A stretch of DNA of 47,363 nt from a virus: positions 1-47,363 of the IMG/VR virus record IMGVR_UViG_3300006751_000022; one strand, given 5' to 3'. The stretch's first letter is position 1; each line of letters begins with the position of its first letter. The notes beneath the pieces are model-generated. The model ran no database searches and was not told where the DNA came from. It saw only the letters and a program-made list of their open reading frames with translations. Shown piece after piece: positions 30,844 to 37,850 of this stretch. A program made the position numbers and the translations under genes.

Positions 30844-31537
30844 TAAAGATTACGTCCGACTAATAATATCGGATGTGCATCTTGGGAGTTACTATTCAAA
30901 AGAAGCCAAGCTGCTCTCCTTTCTCAAGACCGTTGAATTTGATGAATTGGTCTTAGCTGGGGATATTATTGACTTCATCAAGATACCTCAGTTCACCGAG
31001 ACAACAATAAAGATTTTTGATTATATATCAAAGCTGAATAAAAAAATAATATATGTTGTCGGCAATCACGATATTGCATTTGAGAAGTTCATCGGCAAAC
31101 AGTTTGCCCACATTGAGTTTGTCTCTCAGTATGAGTTTGAATATGGGAACAGATCATATAGGATTCAACATGGCGATCAGTATGAAACTGGACTGATACA
31201 CTGGAGATTTACAATGAAAGTGGTCTCTGTGTTTCACGATATGTTGGAGAGATTCTTTAAAAGAAACCTCGCAGCCCTTCTTGTAAAGATGTTTGTTAAG
31301 AAGAAGAAGATCAAGCGTATCTGGAATCTCATCCAGTGGAATGATGATGTTGATGTCTTCATCATGGGACACACTCATATTCCTGAAGTGGTCATCTGGG
31401 TAGACCAGAGCGAGAATATAAGAACCTATGCCAACACGGGAGACTGGGTTGAGCACACGACATATATCATTCTTAAAGACGGAAACCTGCGATTGAAAAA
31501 GTATGAATTGTCCCAATCTGGCGACACACCACCTTAA
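30830..31537 (+). CDS. Calcineurin-like metallophosphoesterase (LpxH/YfcE-like)
   Basis: A 235-aa protein. The metal-binding motifs appear in order: S-D-V-H-L-G (D15, H17), A-G-D-I-I-D (about 43-48), V-G-N-H-D (about 77-81) and M-G-H-T-H-I-P near 180. It hydrolyses phosphate esters; UDP-diacylglucosamine, nucleotides and protein phosphates are all possible substrates. The next gene encodes a phosphate permease, so phosphate scavenging is a plausible context. The start is weakly marked (no clear ribosome-binding site), suggesting coupling to the upstream membrane protein. Confidence 0.9.
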   Translation: MTSHDKDYVRLIISDVHLGSYYSKEAKLLSFLKTVEFDELVLAGDIIDFIKIPQFTETTIKIFDYISKLNKKIIYVVGNHDIAFEKFIGKQFAHIEFVSQYEFEYGNRSYRIQHGDQYETGLIHWRFTMKVVSVFHDMLERFFKRNLAALLVKMFVKKKKIKRIWNLIQWNDDVDVFIMGHTHIPEVVIWVDQSENIRTYANTGDWVEHTTYIILKDGNLRLKKYELSQSGDTPP

Positions 31538-31579
31538 TGAAATCTCGCTGCTATTTAATTGCAAACAAGGAAAGAAATT

Positions 31580-32533
31580 ATGTCTTTATCAATAGTATTT
31601 GGTGCTATTGGTTTTTTTTTGGCAGCATTTTCTGTCATTGGAAACGATAGCGCACAAACACTTGGAACTTTTATAAGCTCCAACAACAAAAAGGTTAAGT
31701 GGTATTGGATGTGGGCTTTTGCATCTGTCATTCTGACTGCTACCCTCCTATCGGGGTGGGTGCAAGGTGACATTGCATTTGGCCGCCTGAATAAGATTCC
31801 ACTTCCCGATCAATTTCAGTGGTATCACGCTATGGCTCCAGCATTGTTACTGGGGCTTACTCGTTTTGGAATACCCGTTTCGACGACACTCTTAACTTTA
31901 AGTGCCTTTTCGAGCGGCATTGTGTTGGAAAAGATAATCATGAAATCGGCCATGGGCTATGCGATAGCTGCTGTGGCTGCATATGCCATTTGGATGGTCA
32001 TGTCGAGGTATCTAAATGAAAAGGAAAAGGTGAGCGAGAACAAGAGAAAGTTTTGGGCTATAGCTCAATGGTTTTCAACAGGTTTCTTATGGTATATGTG
32101 GTTGTCGCATGACATCGCCAACGTCTTTGTTTACCTACCAAGGGACGGCGTTTCGTTGCAGATGATGTTAGGTGTAATTGTTATTCTGGTTATTGGTTTG
32201 GCTCACCTGTTCTACAATCGAGGAGGAAAGATCCAAGAAATTGTCCTCTCCAAGAGTGGAACCCGCTTCATCCGATCAGCTTGTCTCATTGATTTATTTT
32301 ATGCAATGGTTCTCTGGTATTTTAAGATATACAATGATATTCCAATGAGTACCACATGGGTCTTTGTTGGCCTGTTGGCTGGTAGAGAGTTGGCAGTGTA
32401 TCGAATATTCAATAAGGACAAAGAAGTTAAGGTCATCTTCCCAGTACTTGTTGATGACTTCTTAAAAATTATGTTAGGTCTTGCACTTAGTGTGGCTGTA
32501 GTCACGGGTGTAATCTATTTTGATTCTTTGTGA
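31580..32533 (+). CDS. PiT-family inorganic phosphate permease
   Basis: A 317-aa multi-spanning membrane protein. ATG 31580 (AAGGA upstream) is chosen. The first helix ends in the PiT signature-like G-N-D-S-A-Q-T-L-G at 21-29, and a second symmetrical region has G-I-P-V-S-T-T-L-L. About eight or nine transmembrane segments are visible. PiT proteins import phosphate with H+ or Na+; direction and ion are not clear. Phage-encoded transporters of this type are uncommon and act as auxiliary metabolic genes. A strong terminator follows. Confidence 0.8.
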   Translation: MSLSIVFGAIGFFLAAFSVIGNDSAQTLGTFISSNNKKVKWYWMWAFASVILTATLLSGWVQGDIAFGRLNKIPLPDQFQWYHAMAPALLLGLTRFGIPVSTTLLTLSAFSSGIVLEKIIMKSAMGYAIAAVAAYAIWMVMSRYLNEKEKVSENKRKFWAIAQWFSTGFLWYMWLSHDIANVFVYLPRDGVSLQMMLGVIVILVIGLAHLFYNRGGKIQEIVLSKSGTRFIRSACLIDLFYAMVLWYFKIYNDIPMSTTWVFVGLLAGRELAVYRIFNKDKEVKVIFPVLVDDFLKIMLGLALSVAVVTGVIYFDSL

Positions 32534-32561
32534 ATAAGTTAAGCCCCGCGTCGTTATTTCG

Positions 32562-32590
32562 GGTCAAAGTGTTAAGCTTTGGCCTTTTTT
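32562..32590 (+). terminator. Rho-independent terminator
   Basis: GGTCAAAG / CTTTGGCC (32562-32569 with 32577-32584) with one T-G pair, 7-nt loop, T6 tract. Ends the permease unit. Confidence 0.88.
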
Positions 32591-32630
32591 ACTTTCCTTT
32601 CTATAGTTATTAATAGGGGGGAGTTATGAA

Positions 32631-33350
32631 ATGTATTTTGGGGGATTACTTTTAAGTTTGTTGATAAGCTGTGACGTAAGGATCACAGAAGACCCGTTTT
32701 CAATAGACATTCAGTCGCAATCAGTCTGCCGCTACAATCCAAAGGGATTAAAGCAATCGATGAAATCTTCGGTGCAAATATCTTTTATGGTTGGTGGAGA
32801 GCAAGTTGGCAAAGCATCGGGCAACTATTTCAAACATCGTGGGAACACTTTTGTAATCACCGCAGCCCATGTGGCTGATGCCGCCGAACAATCTGATCTT
32901 GTGGTGAACGAAAGGATTGGTATTGGATATTCGGAGGTGGACATTGTCTACACCAACGAGATTCATGATCTGGCTATACTTAAACTCAAGAGTGACTTGG
33001 CCACTGTTGATCCTATAAAGTGGCGCAGGAAGGATCGGTGGGAGCTTGACATCGGTGAGCCTTTGTATTACACTGGTCATCCAATGGACTTGGATCATAT
33101 TTCATTCAATGGTTCGGTTGCCAAGATTTATCAAGAAACAATTGTGATGCAGGGATTTGCCTATATGGGATCATCCGGCTCCGCAGTATTTGACAAGAGA
33201 GGGAGAGTCGTTGGGGTCATCTCCGCAATAAAGTTTGACGTTCCGGGCGGCGCATTTCCACAGCTTCTTCCAAGCGTTGTAATGATTGGGGGCATAAGTG
33301 TGCTGCATGATGGAGAGCTTCACAGCCTCTTGGAGGCTGCTGGTGAATGA
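32631..33350 (+). CDS. Trypsin-like serine protease, possible lipoprotein
   Basis: A 239-aa protein from ATG 32631 (GGGGGAG upstream; an ATG at 32626 leads only to a short frame). It has a hydrophobic start and a lipobox-like L-L-I-S-C (C14). The catalytic triad is H80 (T-A-A-H), D113 (I-H-D-L-A-I-L) and S182 (M-G-S-S-G-S-A-V), as in the trypsin/DegP fold. Proteolysis would take place outside the cytosol if exported. No PDZ domain is present. The stop overlaps the next start. Confidence 0.85.
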   Translation: MYFGGLLLSLLISCDVRITEDPFSIDIQSQSVCRYNPKGLKQSMKSSVQISFMVGGEQVGKASGNYFKHRGNTFVITAAHVADAAEQSDLVVNERIGIGYSEVDIVYTNEIHDLAILKLKSDLATVDPIKWRRKDRWELDIGEPLYYTGHPMDLDHISFNGSVAKIYQETIVMQGFAYMGSSGSAVFDKRGRVVGVISAIKFDVPGGAFPQLLPSVVMIGGISVLHDGELHSLLEAAGE

Positions 33351-33583
33351 AGTGGAGATTTAAGATTGGCACCCTTTTAGAAGACTCGGGAACCGTCGGT
33401 GTAGTCTCAGCCCACTTACCTTTGGGTTGTGAAACATTTGAAGGATTTGCAAAAATCAATTGGAGAAATAACTATGAAATAGTATATGCAAATCAGACTA
33501 CTTATATAATAGGGGCTTCCGCCCTCCACCGATTAGTTGACTCTGGTCAAATAAATTTATTAAAACTTCCTTATAAAACTTGA
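33347..33583 (+). CDS. FKIG-type small beta protein
   Basis: A 78-aa protein coupled to the protease by ATGA. R-F-K-I-G-T-L-L-E-D-S-G-T-V-G-V-V-S-A and A-K-I-N-W-R-N share the array family's layout (K-V-G-D-L, G-I-V, V-x-W), so it may be a distant member. Its stop codon lies within the next promoter's -35. Confidence 0.5.
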   Translation: MKWRFKIGTLLEDSGTVGVVSAHLPLGCETFEGFAKINWRNNYEIVYANQTTYIIGASALHRLVDSGQINLLKLPYKT

Positions 33584-33608
33584 CAAGAGATAGAAAATTG
33601 GTTATATT
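33580..33608 (+). promoter_or_regulatory. Sigma70-type promoter
   Basis: TTGACA (33580-33585), 17-bp spacer, TATATT (33603-33608). Last of the canonical class; from 34448 on, promoters switch to the dyad class. Confidence 0.85.
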
Positions 33609-33628
33609 ATAGACACGCTGGAGAACAA

Positions 33629-33874
33629 ATGTTACTGGAAAAGGAAAAAGGAATTATAAAATCCATCGGCCCATTTGAGAGAGCCAAGACAAACTTAGAA
33701 AGGTTTGCGTGGAATTTTATGATTGTTTACACGGTGTATAACATTGTGAAAGCTTATGAATACATCGAACAGGGTGAAGAGGATAAGCTAAAACTCACCA
33801 AAATAACGGCTGATACCACCCTACAGGGGGTCTTTCACCTTATTTTGGAAAAGAACAATAATGTTTGGGATTGA
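33629..33874 (+). CDS. Small helical protein, unknown
   Basis: An 81-aa protein with TGGAG before the ATG. It is mixed helical (E-R-A-K-T-N-L-E-R-F-A-W-N-F-M-I-V-Y) and has no recognised motif. Confidence 0.55.
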   Translation: MLLEKEKGIIKSIGPFERAKTNLERFAWNFMIVYTVYNIVKAYEYIEQGEEDKLKLTKITADTTLQGVFHLILEKNNNVWD

Positions 33875-33876
33875 CA

Positions 33877-34134
33877 ATGTTCGGAGAGTTACACCAATTC
33901 TTGTCGTTTGACAGCAGGAATGAAAGAAGAGAATATTGGCTTGGAAGGCTTGTGCAAGCAAAATCGCCCATAAGGATCGATTTGTTTAACTTTTTGCCAC
34001 AAGATATTCTTGGCTTAGTAATAGATTTGGAGGAATCAAATGGATCTAATTATGTATTGGTTGTTAGGTGGACAAATGGTCTTACCTTTCCCTGTTATCA
34101 ACACAGCATTTATTCACATGAAGAAGGAAAATAA
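33877..34134 (+). CDS. Small protein with a barrel-like C-terminal half
   Basis: An 85-aa protein. ATG 33877 follows the previous stop by two bases, with weak GGGA upstream. The C-terminal half (I-L-G-L-V-I-D-L-E, Y-V-L-V-V-R-W-T-N-G-L-T) reads like the G-I-V..V-R-W..G core of the KVGD family. Function unknown. Confidence 0.5.
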   Translation: MFGELHQFLSFDSRNERREYWLGRLVQAKSPIRIDLFNFLPQDILGLVIDLEESNGSNYVLVVRWTNGLTFPCYQHSIYSHEEGK

Positions 34135-34135
34135 A

Positions 34136-34447
34136 ATGACAAAGTCTAAACACACAACAAAGGCCACTAAAAAAGAGATTAAAGGTGGTTTAATGACTCT
34201 GGCAACAGAAAACACCCCCAATAGGTTCAATGTCAAGTTTGATAGCGATGGCTCCGGCCCTTGTGCGGTGCTGATGGTCGAAAGAGACAAGGGGGAGGAT
34301 TCCAATGGACGCTCCCCATTTAATAGCTGGACAATGATGCCAGCGAAATATATGGGCTGGCGAGTTGTTTTCTTGCATGTTCCACATGGATATATTGACA
34401 CATTTTATGATGCCGATGGTAATTATAAAGTGACAGCAGACGCTTAA
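34136..34447 (+). CDS. Conserved-looking hypothetical protein
   Basis: A 103-aa protein from ATG 34136 with AAGGA upstream. The basic Lys/Thr-rich head (M-T-K-S-K-H-T-T-K-A-T-K-K-E) leads to a folded C-terminus (F-N-V-K-F-D-S-D-G-S-G-P-C). The stop directly precedes the first dyad promoter. Confidence 0.6.
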   Translation: MTKSKHTTKATKKEIKGGLMTLATENTPNRFNVKFDSDGSGPCAVLMVERDKGEDSNGRSPFNSWTMMPAKYMGWRVVFLHVPHGYIDTFYDADGNYKVTADA

Positions 34448-34491
34448 CGGACATTTTCTGTCCTCGACAATCTGGTTGAACAGGTTATATT
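34448..34491 (+). promoter_or_regulatory. Dyad promoter 1
   Basis: GGACA-TTTTC-TGTCC (34449-34463), -35 TCGACA (34464-34469), 16-bp spacer, -10 TATATT (34486-34491). Drives 34512-35493. Confidence 0.85.
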
Positions 34492-34511
34492 ATTAATACA
34501 TTGGAGGTCAA

Positions 34512-34697
34512 ATGAAAAAAGAAAACAATGAAATTACTATCAAGATTAACGTGTCTGATGCCATGCTTTCAGCAATAGCGAATGTTTTGGTCATGACGAG
34601 TTCGCCCAAGCTACCACAAGCTCTTATGACACTGAAGTCTACTACTACCCTGCCCCCCTCACCCCCCTTGGGCTTCCGAGCAAAAGGGGGTAATTAG
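34512..34697 (+). CDS. Small protein with GC-rich proline tail
   Basis: A 61-aa protein, GGAGG before ATG 34512. The N-terminal half is I-K-I-N-V-S-D-A-M-L-S-A-I-A-N. The last 15 residues are encoded by a GC-rich C/G-run sequence (P-P-S-P-P-L-G-F-R-A-K-G-G-N) that looks inserted and probably replaced the original C-terminus. Confidence 0.5.
   Translation: MKKENNEITIKINVSDAMLSAIANVLVMTSSPKLPQALMTLKSTTTLPPSPPLGFRAKGGN
34663..34690 (+). promoter_or_regulatory. GC-rich hairpin over the ribosome-binding site of the zinc-knuckle gene
   Basis: CCCCCTT / AAGGGGG (34663-34669 with 34684-34690) encloses a GCT-TCCG-AGC inner stem. The G5 strand is the only plausible ribosome-binding site for GTG 34699, so the fold could limit its translation. 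Confidence 0.5.
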
Positions 34698-34698
34698 C

Positions 34699-35493
34699 GT
34701 GTTTAAATACGCTCACGGAGGCGTGGTTAGGTGTTCATTCTGTGGCGTAAGGGGGCATAATATACGATCTTGTAAAGATGTTGTTATAGCAGCAACTGAT
34801 GAGGACAATATATCTTATGACGCACAACAGGTTTATAAAGCCAAGTCCGAGTTGGCCAAGCGAACTGCTCCAAAGTCCAAACAGGTGAACCAAAGAGGTA
34901 AACCTCGTTGCGGTTTTTGCCGATCCACAAAGCACAATAGAAAGAATTGCCGAAGAATGAAAAAGTTCAGAAACAAGCTTTATAAAGCAAATACAAACTG
35001 GCGGAAACATTTTGCAAATAGGGCTAACATTCTTGGTGTGGGACAAGGGGCTTTAATAGAGGCATGTGGTGTGCCTGTAAATGTGTTGGCGAAGTTTAGT
35101 GTTTCACCCACCAAGGGAAGTCATATTGGAATCGTAAATGAATATGATTATGACAATTTAAATGTATTTTGCAATTACTCTGGTTCATATGATTATAGGT
35201 CATCGGCAGATGTAACTGCCAAACTAATAACCACCGGCGGTTTGGTAGATATAAGCATAGGGAAATATATTGGTGAGGATTTGTTTCGTGAAAACACCCT
35301 TTTCGCTCATTGGTGCAAGTTTAAAGTTATAAATCGAAAAGAAATACAGTTTTCAAAGAAGTGGCTGGGGGATAAGAACATCCCGATGTTGGATTGGTTG
35401 CCCCAAACACACAGTTTTGAAGAGTTACAATCGCTTGGCATTGTTGCGTTTTTAGATTATTGGACAAAAAATGTCCTCGACAATAATGAATAG
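34699..35493 (+). CDS. Double CCHC zinc-knuckle protein, paralogue 1
   Basis: A 264-aa protein from GTG 34699. Two retroviral-type zinc knuckles, C-x2-C-x4-H-x4-C, sit at C12-C15-H20-C25 and C71-C74-H79-C84, separated by a 45-residue linker. After them comes a basic helix (K-K-F-R-N-K-L-Y-K-A-N-T-N-W-R) and a domain with L-G-V-G-Q-G-A-L-I-E. Zinc knuckles usually bind single-stranded nucleic acid. Two paralogues follow at 38709 and 43259. The stop codon lies inside the next dyad promoter. Confidence 0.75.
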   Translation: MFKYAHGGVVRCSFCGVRGHNIRSCKDVVIAATDEDNISYDAQQVYKAKSELAKRTAPKSKQVNQRGKPRCGFCRSTKHNRKNCRRMKKFRNKLYKANTNWRKHFANRANILGVGQGALIEACGVPVNVLAKFSVSPTKGSHIGIVNEYDYDNLNVFCNYSGSYDYRSSADVTAKLITTGGLVDISIGKYIGEDLFRENTLFAHWCKFKVINRKEIQFSKKWLGDKNIPMLDWLPQTHSFEELQSLGIVAFLDYWTKNVLDNNE

Positions 35494-35504
35494 TGGGTTA
35501 TATT
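35462..35504 (+). promoter_or_regulatory. Dyad promoter 2
   Basis: GGACA-AAAAA-TGTCC (35462-35476), TCGACA (35477-35482), 16 bp, TATATT (35499-35504). The dyad lies within the upstream gene's last codons. Confidence 0.8.
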
Positions 35505-35530
35505 AGTTATGTATTCAAACGGGAGGCAAA

Positions 35531-35710
35531 ATGAAATACAATATTATTAAACTTGAACAGCAACCTAAAGGCTCAGTTCATTGTGGAACTATTCGTTCCG
35601 AAGGGAAGGTGGCGACCTATTTAACAAGGTCATCAGCTTATGAAAAGGTGAGCAAACTGAAAACAACTTCGCCCAATTCGACATTTATTGTGTCGAAGCA
35701 CTGGAGGTGA
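35531..35710 (+). CDS. 59-aa protein, first gene of the dyad-2 operon
   Basis: ATG 35531 with GGGAGG upstream. The product starts M-K-Y-N-I-I-K-L-E-Q-Q-P and ends K-H-W-R. Its last codons (T-G-G-A-G-G-T-G-A) carry the ribosome-binding site for the next gene. Function unknown. Confidence 0.6.
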   Translation: MKYNIIKLEQQPKGSVHCGTIRSEGKVATYLTRSSAYEKVSKLKTTSPNSTFIVSKHWR

Positions 35711-35713
35711 TTC

Positions 35714-35887
35714 GTGAAAATCGGAGACACCGTTAGGATAAGACCTTCTGGTGAGGTGGGGGTAATTACGGAAAGTGTAGACCGTGTTATAGGAACACAT
35801 GTAGACAAATTGCCAAGGTGGGTTGTCCACCTTGCTATAACAATGAGAAATCATATATTTTTAGAGAAGGATTTAGAAATAATTTAA
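35714..35887 (+). CDS. KVGD family member (GTG start)
   Basis: A 57-aa protein, M-K-I-G-D-T-V-R-I-R-P, then G-E-V-G-V-I-T and a V-V-H-L strand. It is the first member in the accessory region. It uses GTG and has GGAGGT upstream inside the previous gene. Function unknown. Confidence 0.7.
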   Translation: MKIGDTVRIRPSGEVGVITESVDRVIGTHVDKLPRWVVHLAITMRNHIFLEKDLEII

Positions 35888-35909
35888 TACTCAGATGGAG
35901 GGGTATACA

Positions 35910-36044
35910 ATGAGCAGAATAGTAAAACGGGCAGTCGCCCTGTCCAGAAAAAATAGCGAATGGTATGCAGCCAGCAGCCAACCAAAACCATTAACCAAAG
36001 AGGTGAAAAATGAAAACAAAGAGATACAAAAGGGTCGTGTGTAA
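35910..36044 (+). CDS. 44-aa basic protein
   Basis: ATG 35910 with GGAGGGG upstream. M-S-R-I-V-K-R-A-V-A-L-S-R-K begins a strongly basic, Lys/Gln-rich peptide that overlaps the next gene by 35 bases. Possibly nucleic-acid binding; tentative. Confidence 0.45.
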   Translation: MSRIVKRAVALSRKNSEWYAASSQPKPLTKEVKNENKEIQKGRV

Positions 36045-36336
36045 AGATGGGTTCTCAATGAGCGTTCAAGCTCATGATGGGGCTTATTGCGAACCAAGAA
36101 TAGATAATGCAGCAAATTACACAGAGGTAGAAGTCGGCTATCCAACACAGATAGAAGAACTGCTCATGCCTTGGTGTGAAGACAAAGATAAGCCATGCAA
36201 TACAGTCTATGGCTATGTCCCTGTCTTCACTGTTCACCTCGTTATAACAAAACATGGTGGTATGGTTGAGGGTGAGGTTCCAAACGGAGTGTTGCTTTAT
36301 GATAAAGCCGGACAAAATCTGTCCTCGACAGGATGA
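36010..36336 (+). CDS. Conserved-looking hypothetical with promoter-encoded tail
   Basis: A 108-aa protein; GAGGTG precedes ATG 36010. It contains Y-T-E-V-E-V-G-Y-P and D-T-V-Y-G-Y-V-P-V-like segments (here N-T-V-Y-G-Y-V-P-V) that I recall in phage hypotheticals. Its last nine codons (A-G-Q-N-L-S-S-T-G) are the dyad and -35 of the next promoter, so the protein ends inside regulatory DNA. Confidence 0.65.
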   Translation: MKTKRYKRVVCKDGFSMSVQAHDGAYCEPRIDNAANYTEVEVGYPTQIEELLMPWCEDKDKPCNTVYGYVPVFTVHLVITKHGGMVEGEVPNGVLLYDKAGQNLSSTG

Positions 36337-36352
36337 CGGAACAGGTTATAAT
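36309..36352 (+). promoter_or_regulatory. Dyad promoter 3
   Basis: GGACA-AAATC-TGTCC (36310-36324), TCGACA (36325-36330), 16 bp, TATAAT (36347-36352). The -10 directly abuts GTAGGAGAC, i.e. the remains of a V-G-D-L-V coding start. Confidence 0.85.
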
Positions 36353-36367
36353 GTAGGAGACTTAGTA

Positions 36368-36583
36368 ATGGTACACGGGGTTCACTTGGGTATCATTACT
36401 TTGTTTTATGCTCCCCGTGGATTGTGGGTAATAAGGCTTGCACATGACGGACAGGAACTTGCCCTATTTAGGGATGATTTTGAACCATTAAACTATATGG
36501 AGAACAATAATGGAAGAACAGATGACAATAATGGAAAAGTTAAGATATGTTCCCAAGGAGGGGGATGTGTTGATTTATCTTGA
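36368..36583 (+). CDS. KVGD family member with truncated 5' end
   Basis: A 71-aa protein from ATG 36368. The preceding codons (36353-36367) encode V-G-D-L-V in frame but their ATG is replaced by the promoter's TATAAT. Translation therefore starts at the methionine after V-G-D-L-V, with AGGAGA (part of the same codons) as ribosome-binding site. The core H-L-G-I-I-T-L, G-L-W-V-I-R-L and F-E-P-L is intact. The C-terminus runs into the next gene by 74 bases. Confidence 0.55.
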   Translation: MVHGVHLGIITLFYAPRGLWVIRLAHDGQELALFRDDFEPLNYMENNNGRTDDNNGKVKICSQGGGCVDLS

Positions 36584-36755
36584 TGGGTCGCACTTGCAAA
36601 TCAAAGAGATTAAGAAAACCCACGTTAAACTTGAAAAATCGGGAAGCGGTGAGGATCTTCCTTTGAAGCCCGTTGCTCACATTAGGTCAGATATGATTAA
36701 GAATGAGTGCTTCCTTTGCAGAAGAAAATTGGCGGCACCAAATGAAAACAGGTGA
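36510..36755 (+). CDS. KEGD-type small protein
   Basis: An 81-aa protein, GGAG before ATG 36510. V-P-K-E-G-D-V-L-I-Y-L-D-G lies near residue 14, like K-V-G-D-L-V with a longer head. A C-F-L-C-R-R pair follows. It ends N-E-N-R, the shared junction with the next gene (14-base overlap). Confidence 0.6.
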   Translation: MEEQMTIMEKLRYVPKEGDVLIYLDGSHLQIKEIKKTHVKLEKSGSGEDLPLKPVAHIRSDMIKNECFLCRRKLAAPNENR

Positions 36756-36912
36756 TTTGGTAAAAGTACAAGGACACTGCGTTGAAGAGTATGCCCTGTT
36801 GGTAGAAATTGGGGAAAAAGATGGTTGCAATTGGGTGCGGGTTCGCTATTTTGATGGTGAAGAGGAAGTGCTTCATCCAACACAGGTGAAAAGAGTTAGT
36901 GAAAGCAGGTGA
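36742..36912 (+). CDS. KVGD family member, recent duplicate A
   Basis: A 56-aa protein, M-K-T-G-D-L-V-K-V-Q-G-H-C-V-E-E-Y-A-L-L then C-N-W-V-R-V-R-Y-F-D-G-E-E-E. It is strongly similar to the protein at 37837-38028, whereas other members diverge widely. The upstream ribosome-binding site is altered (GGCGG). It ends S-E-S-R at a 14-base overlap with the next. Confidence 0.7.
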   Translation: MKTGDLVKVQGHCVEEYALLVEIGEKDGCNWVRVRYFDGEEEVLHPTQVKRVSESR

Positions 36913-37117
36913 TTTGATATGCTTTGCTTTCAAACCCCCTTTGCGGAGGGTTCCCCCAATGGCAATAGTTGTCCATGCCTACAAGAGTCATGATTACCTC
37001 GAAGGACACGTTGAGGTTGTTTGGATAACTGGTTCGATGGCTGGACAAAGAAAGTGTTACCCCCCTTCAAACTTGGTAAAAGTAAAACCGGACATTTTTT
37101 GTCCTTTACAACTTTAA
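36899..37117 (+). CDS. KVGD family member (GTG start)
   Basis: A 72-aa protein, M-K-A-G-D-L-I-C-F-A-F, A-I-V-V-H-A-Y, V-E-V-V-W-I-T-G-S. Basic loop K-P-P-L-R-R-V-P-P after the first strand. The last codons (K-V-K-P-D-I-F-C-P-L-Q-L) read through the next dyad and -35. Confidence 0.65.
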   Translation: MKAGDLICFAFKPPLRRVPPMAIVVHAYKSHDYLEGHVEVVWITGSMAGQRKCYPPSNLVKVKPDIFCPLQL

Positions 37118-37133
37118 GCAAATATGCTATATT
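37089..37133 (+). promoter_or_regulatory. Dyad promoter 4 (variant)
   Basis: GGACA-TTTTT-TGTCC (37090-37104), -35 TTTACA (37105-37110), 17 bp, TATATT (37128-37133). The only copy with a TTTACA -35 and a 17-bp spacer. Confidence 0.75.
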
Positions 37134-37162
37134 ATATATGAACCCCAGAACAAGGAGTTAAC

Positions 37163-37495
37163 ATGGATGTTTGGGTAGTTATAGATAGATACGATCACAG
37201 TGAACACATTGTTACAGTTCACCTGACCGAAAAGGGTGCAATGATTCACACTTATGGTATTTTGCTTGAGTCTTATGATGGTATTTGTGATTCTGTCTGG
37301 GATGATAGCGAGGACGACGACTTCAAAGAAGAGTACCCCGATGCTTATGAGTTTGTTAAGAAGTATTGTGGAAACATCGAAGAGGCCAAGCTTGCCGATT
37401 TGAGCAAGCATCAAGTTGATTTGACCTGTTTTATTGGAAATGCTACCGACTGGTCAACCGATGTATCAATTGAACAAACACGGCTGCAAGCATGA
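37163..37495 (+). CDS. Acidic hypothetical protein
   Basis: A 110-aa protein with AAGGAG before the ATG. Beta start (V-W-V-V-I-D-R-Y-D-H-S-E-H-I), then a very acidic loop (D-D-S-E-D-D-D-F-K-E-E-Y) and a helical end. Coupled by ATGA to the first KVGD gene of this operon. Confidence 0.6.
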   Translation: MDVWVVIDRYDHSEHIVTVHLTEKGAMIHTYGILLESYDGICDSVWDDSEDDDFKEEYPDAYEFVKKYCGNIEEAKLADLSKHQVDLTCFIGNATDWSTDVSIEQTRLQA

Positions 37496-37665
37496 AGGTC
37501 GGTGATTTAGTGAAACTGATACACAGCCTTTATGGTGGTTATGGCATCATTACCAATATAAGAGACTGGCCTAACAGTTCCTCCATCTGGTATACGGTTC
37601 ACTGGCAAAACGGTGTAACACGGGAGACATACGAAGCTGATGAATTGGAGGCAGTATGCAAGTAG
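37492..37665 (+). CDS. KVGD family member
   Basis: A 57-aa protein, M-K-V-G-D-L-V-K-L-I-H-S then G-Y-G-I-I-T, T-V-H-W-Q-N-G and E-L-E-A-V. It ends C-K-stop, with the next ATG ten bases back (ATGCAAGTAG). Starts by ATGA coupling. Confidence 0.72.
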   Translation: MKVGDLVKLIHSLYGGYGIITNIRDWPNSSSIWYTVHWQNGVTRETYEADELEAVCK

Positions 37666-37850
37666 GTGACTTAATCAAATGGACAGACTATAAAGGTGAT
37701 ACCCCCGTGGGGCATGTTGGCCTACTTATCAAAGACCTAAAGGACTATTGGTCAAACCCATCGGACTGGAACGATTTCTACGTCCTTTGTGAAGGTCAGT
37801 ATGTCTTTTGGACTTCATGGCAATGCGAGGTGTATAATGGAAGTAAATGA
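37656..37850 (+). CDS. KVGD family member
   Basis: A 64-aa protein, M-Q-V-G-D-L-I-K-W-T-D-Y then H-V-G-L-L-I-K. The ribosome-binding site TTGGAGG lies in the previous gene's L-E-A codons. It ends G-S-K and overlaps the next by 14 bases. Confidence 0.7.
   Translation: MQVGDLIKWTDYKGDTPVGHVGLLIKDLKDYWSNPSDWNDFYVLCEGQYVFWTSWQCEVYNGSK

Noticed and set aside
34735-35046. Minus-strand open frames opposite real genes across the window
   Set aside because: None has a convincing ribosome-binding site or recognisable motif; they mirror the codon structure of + strand genes.
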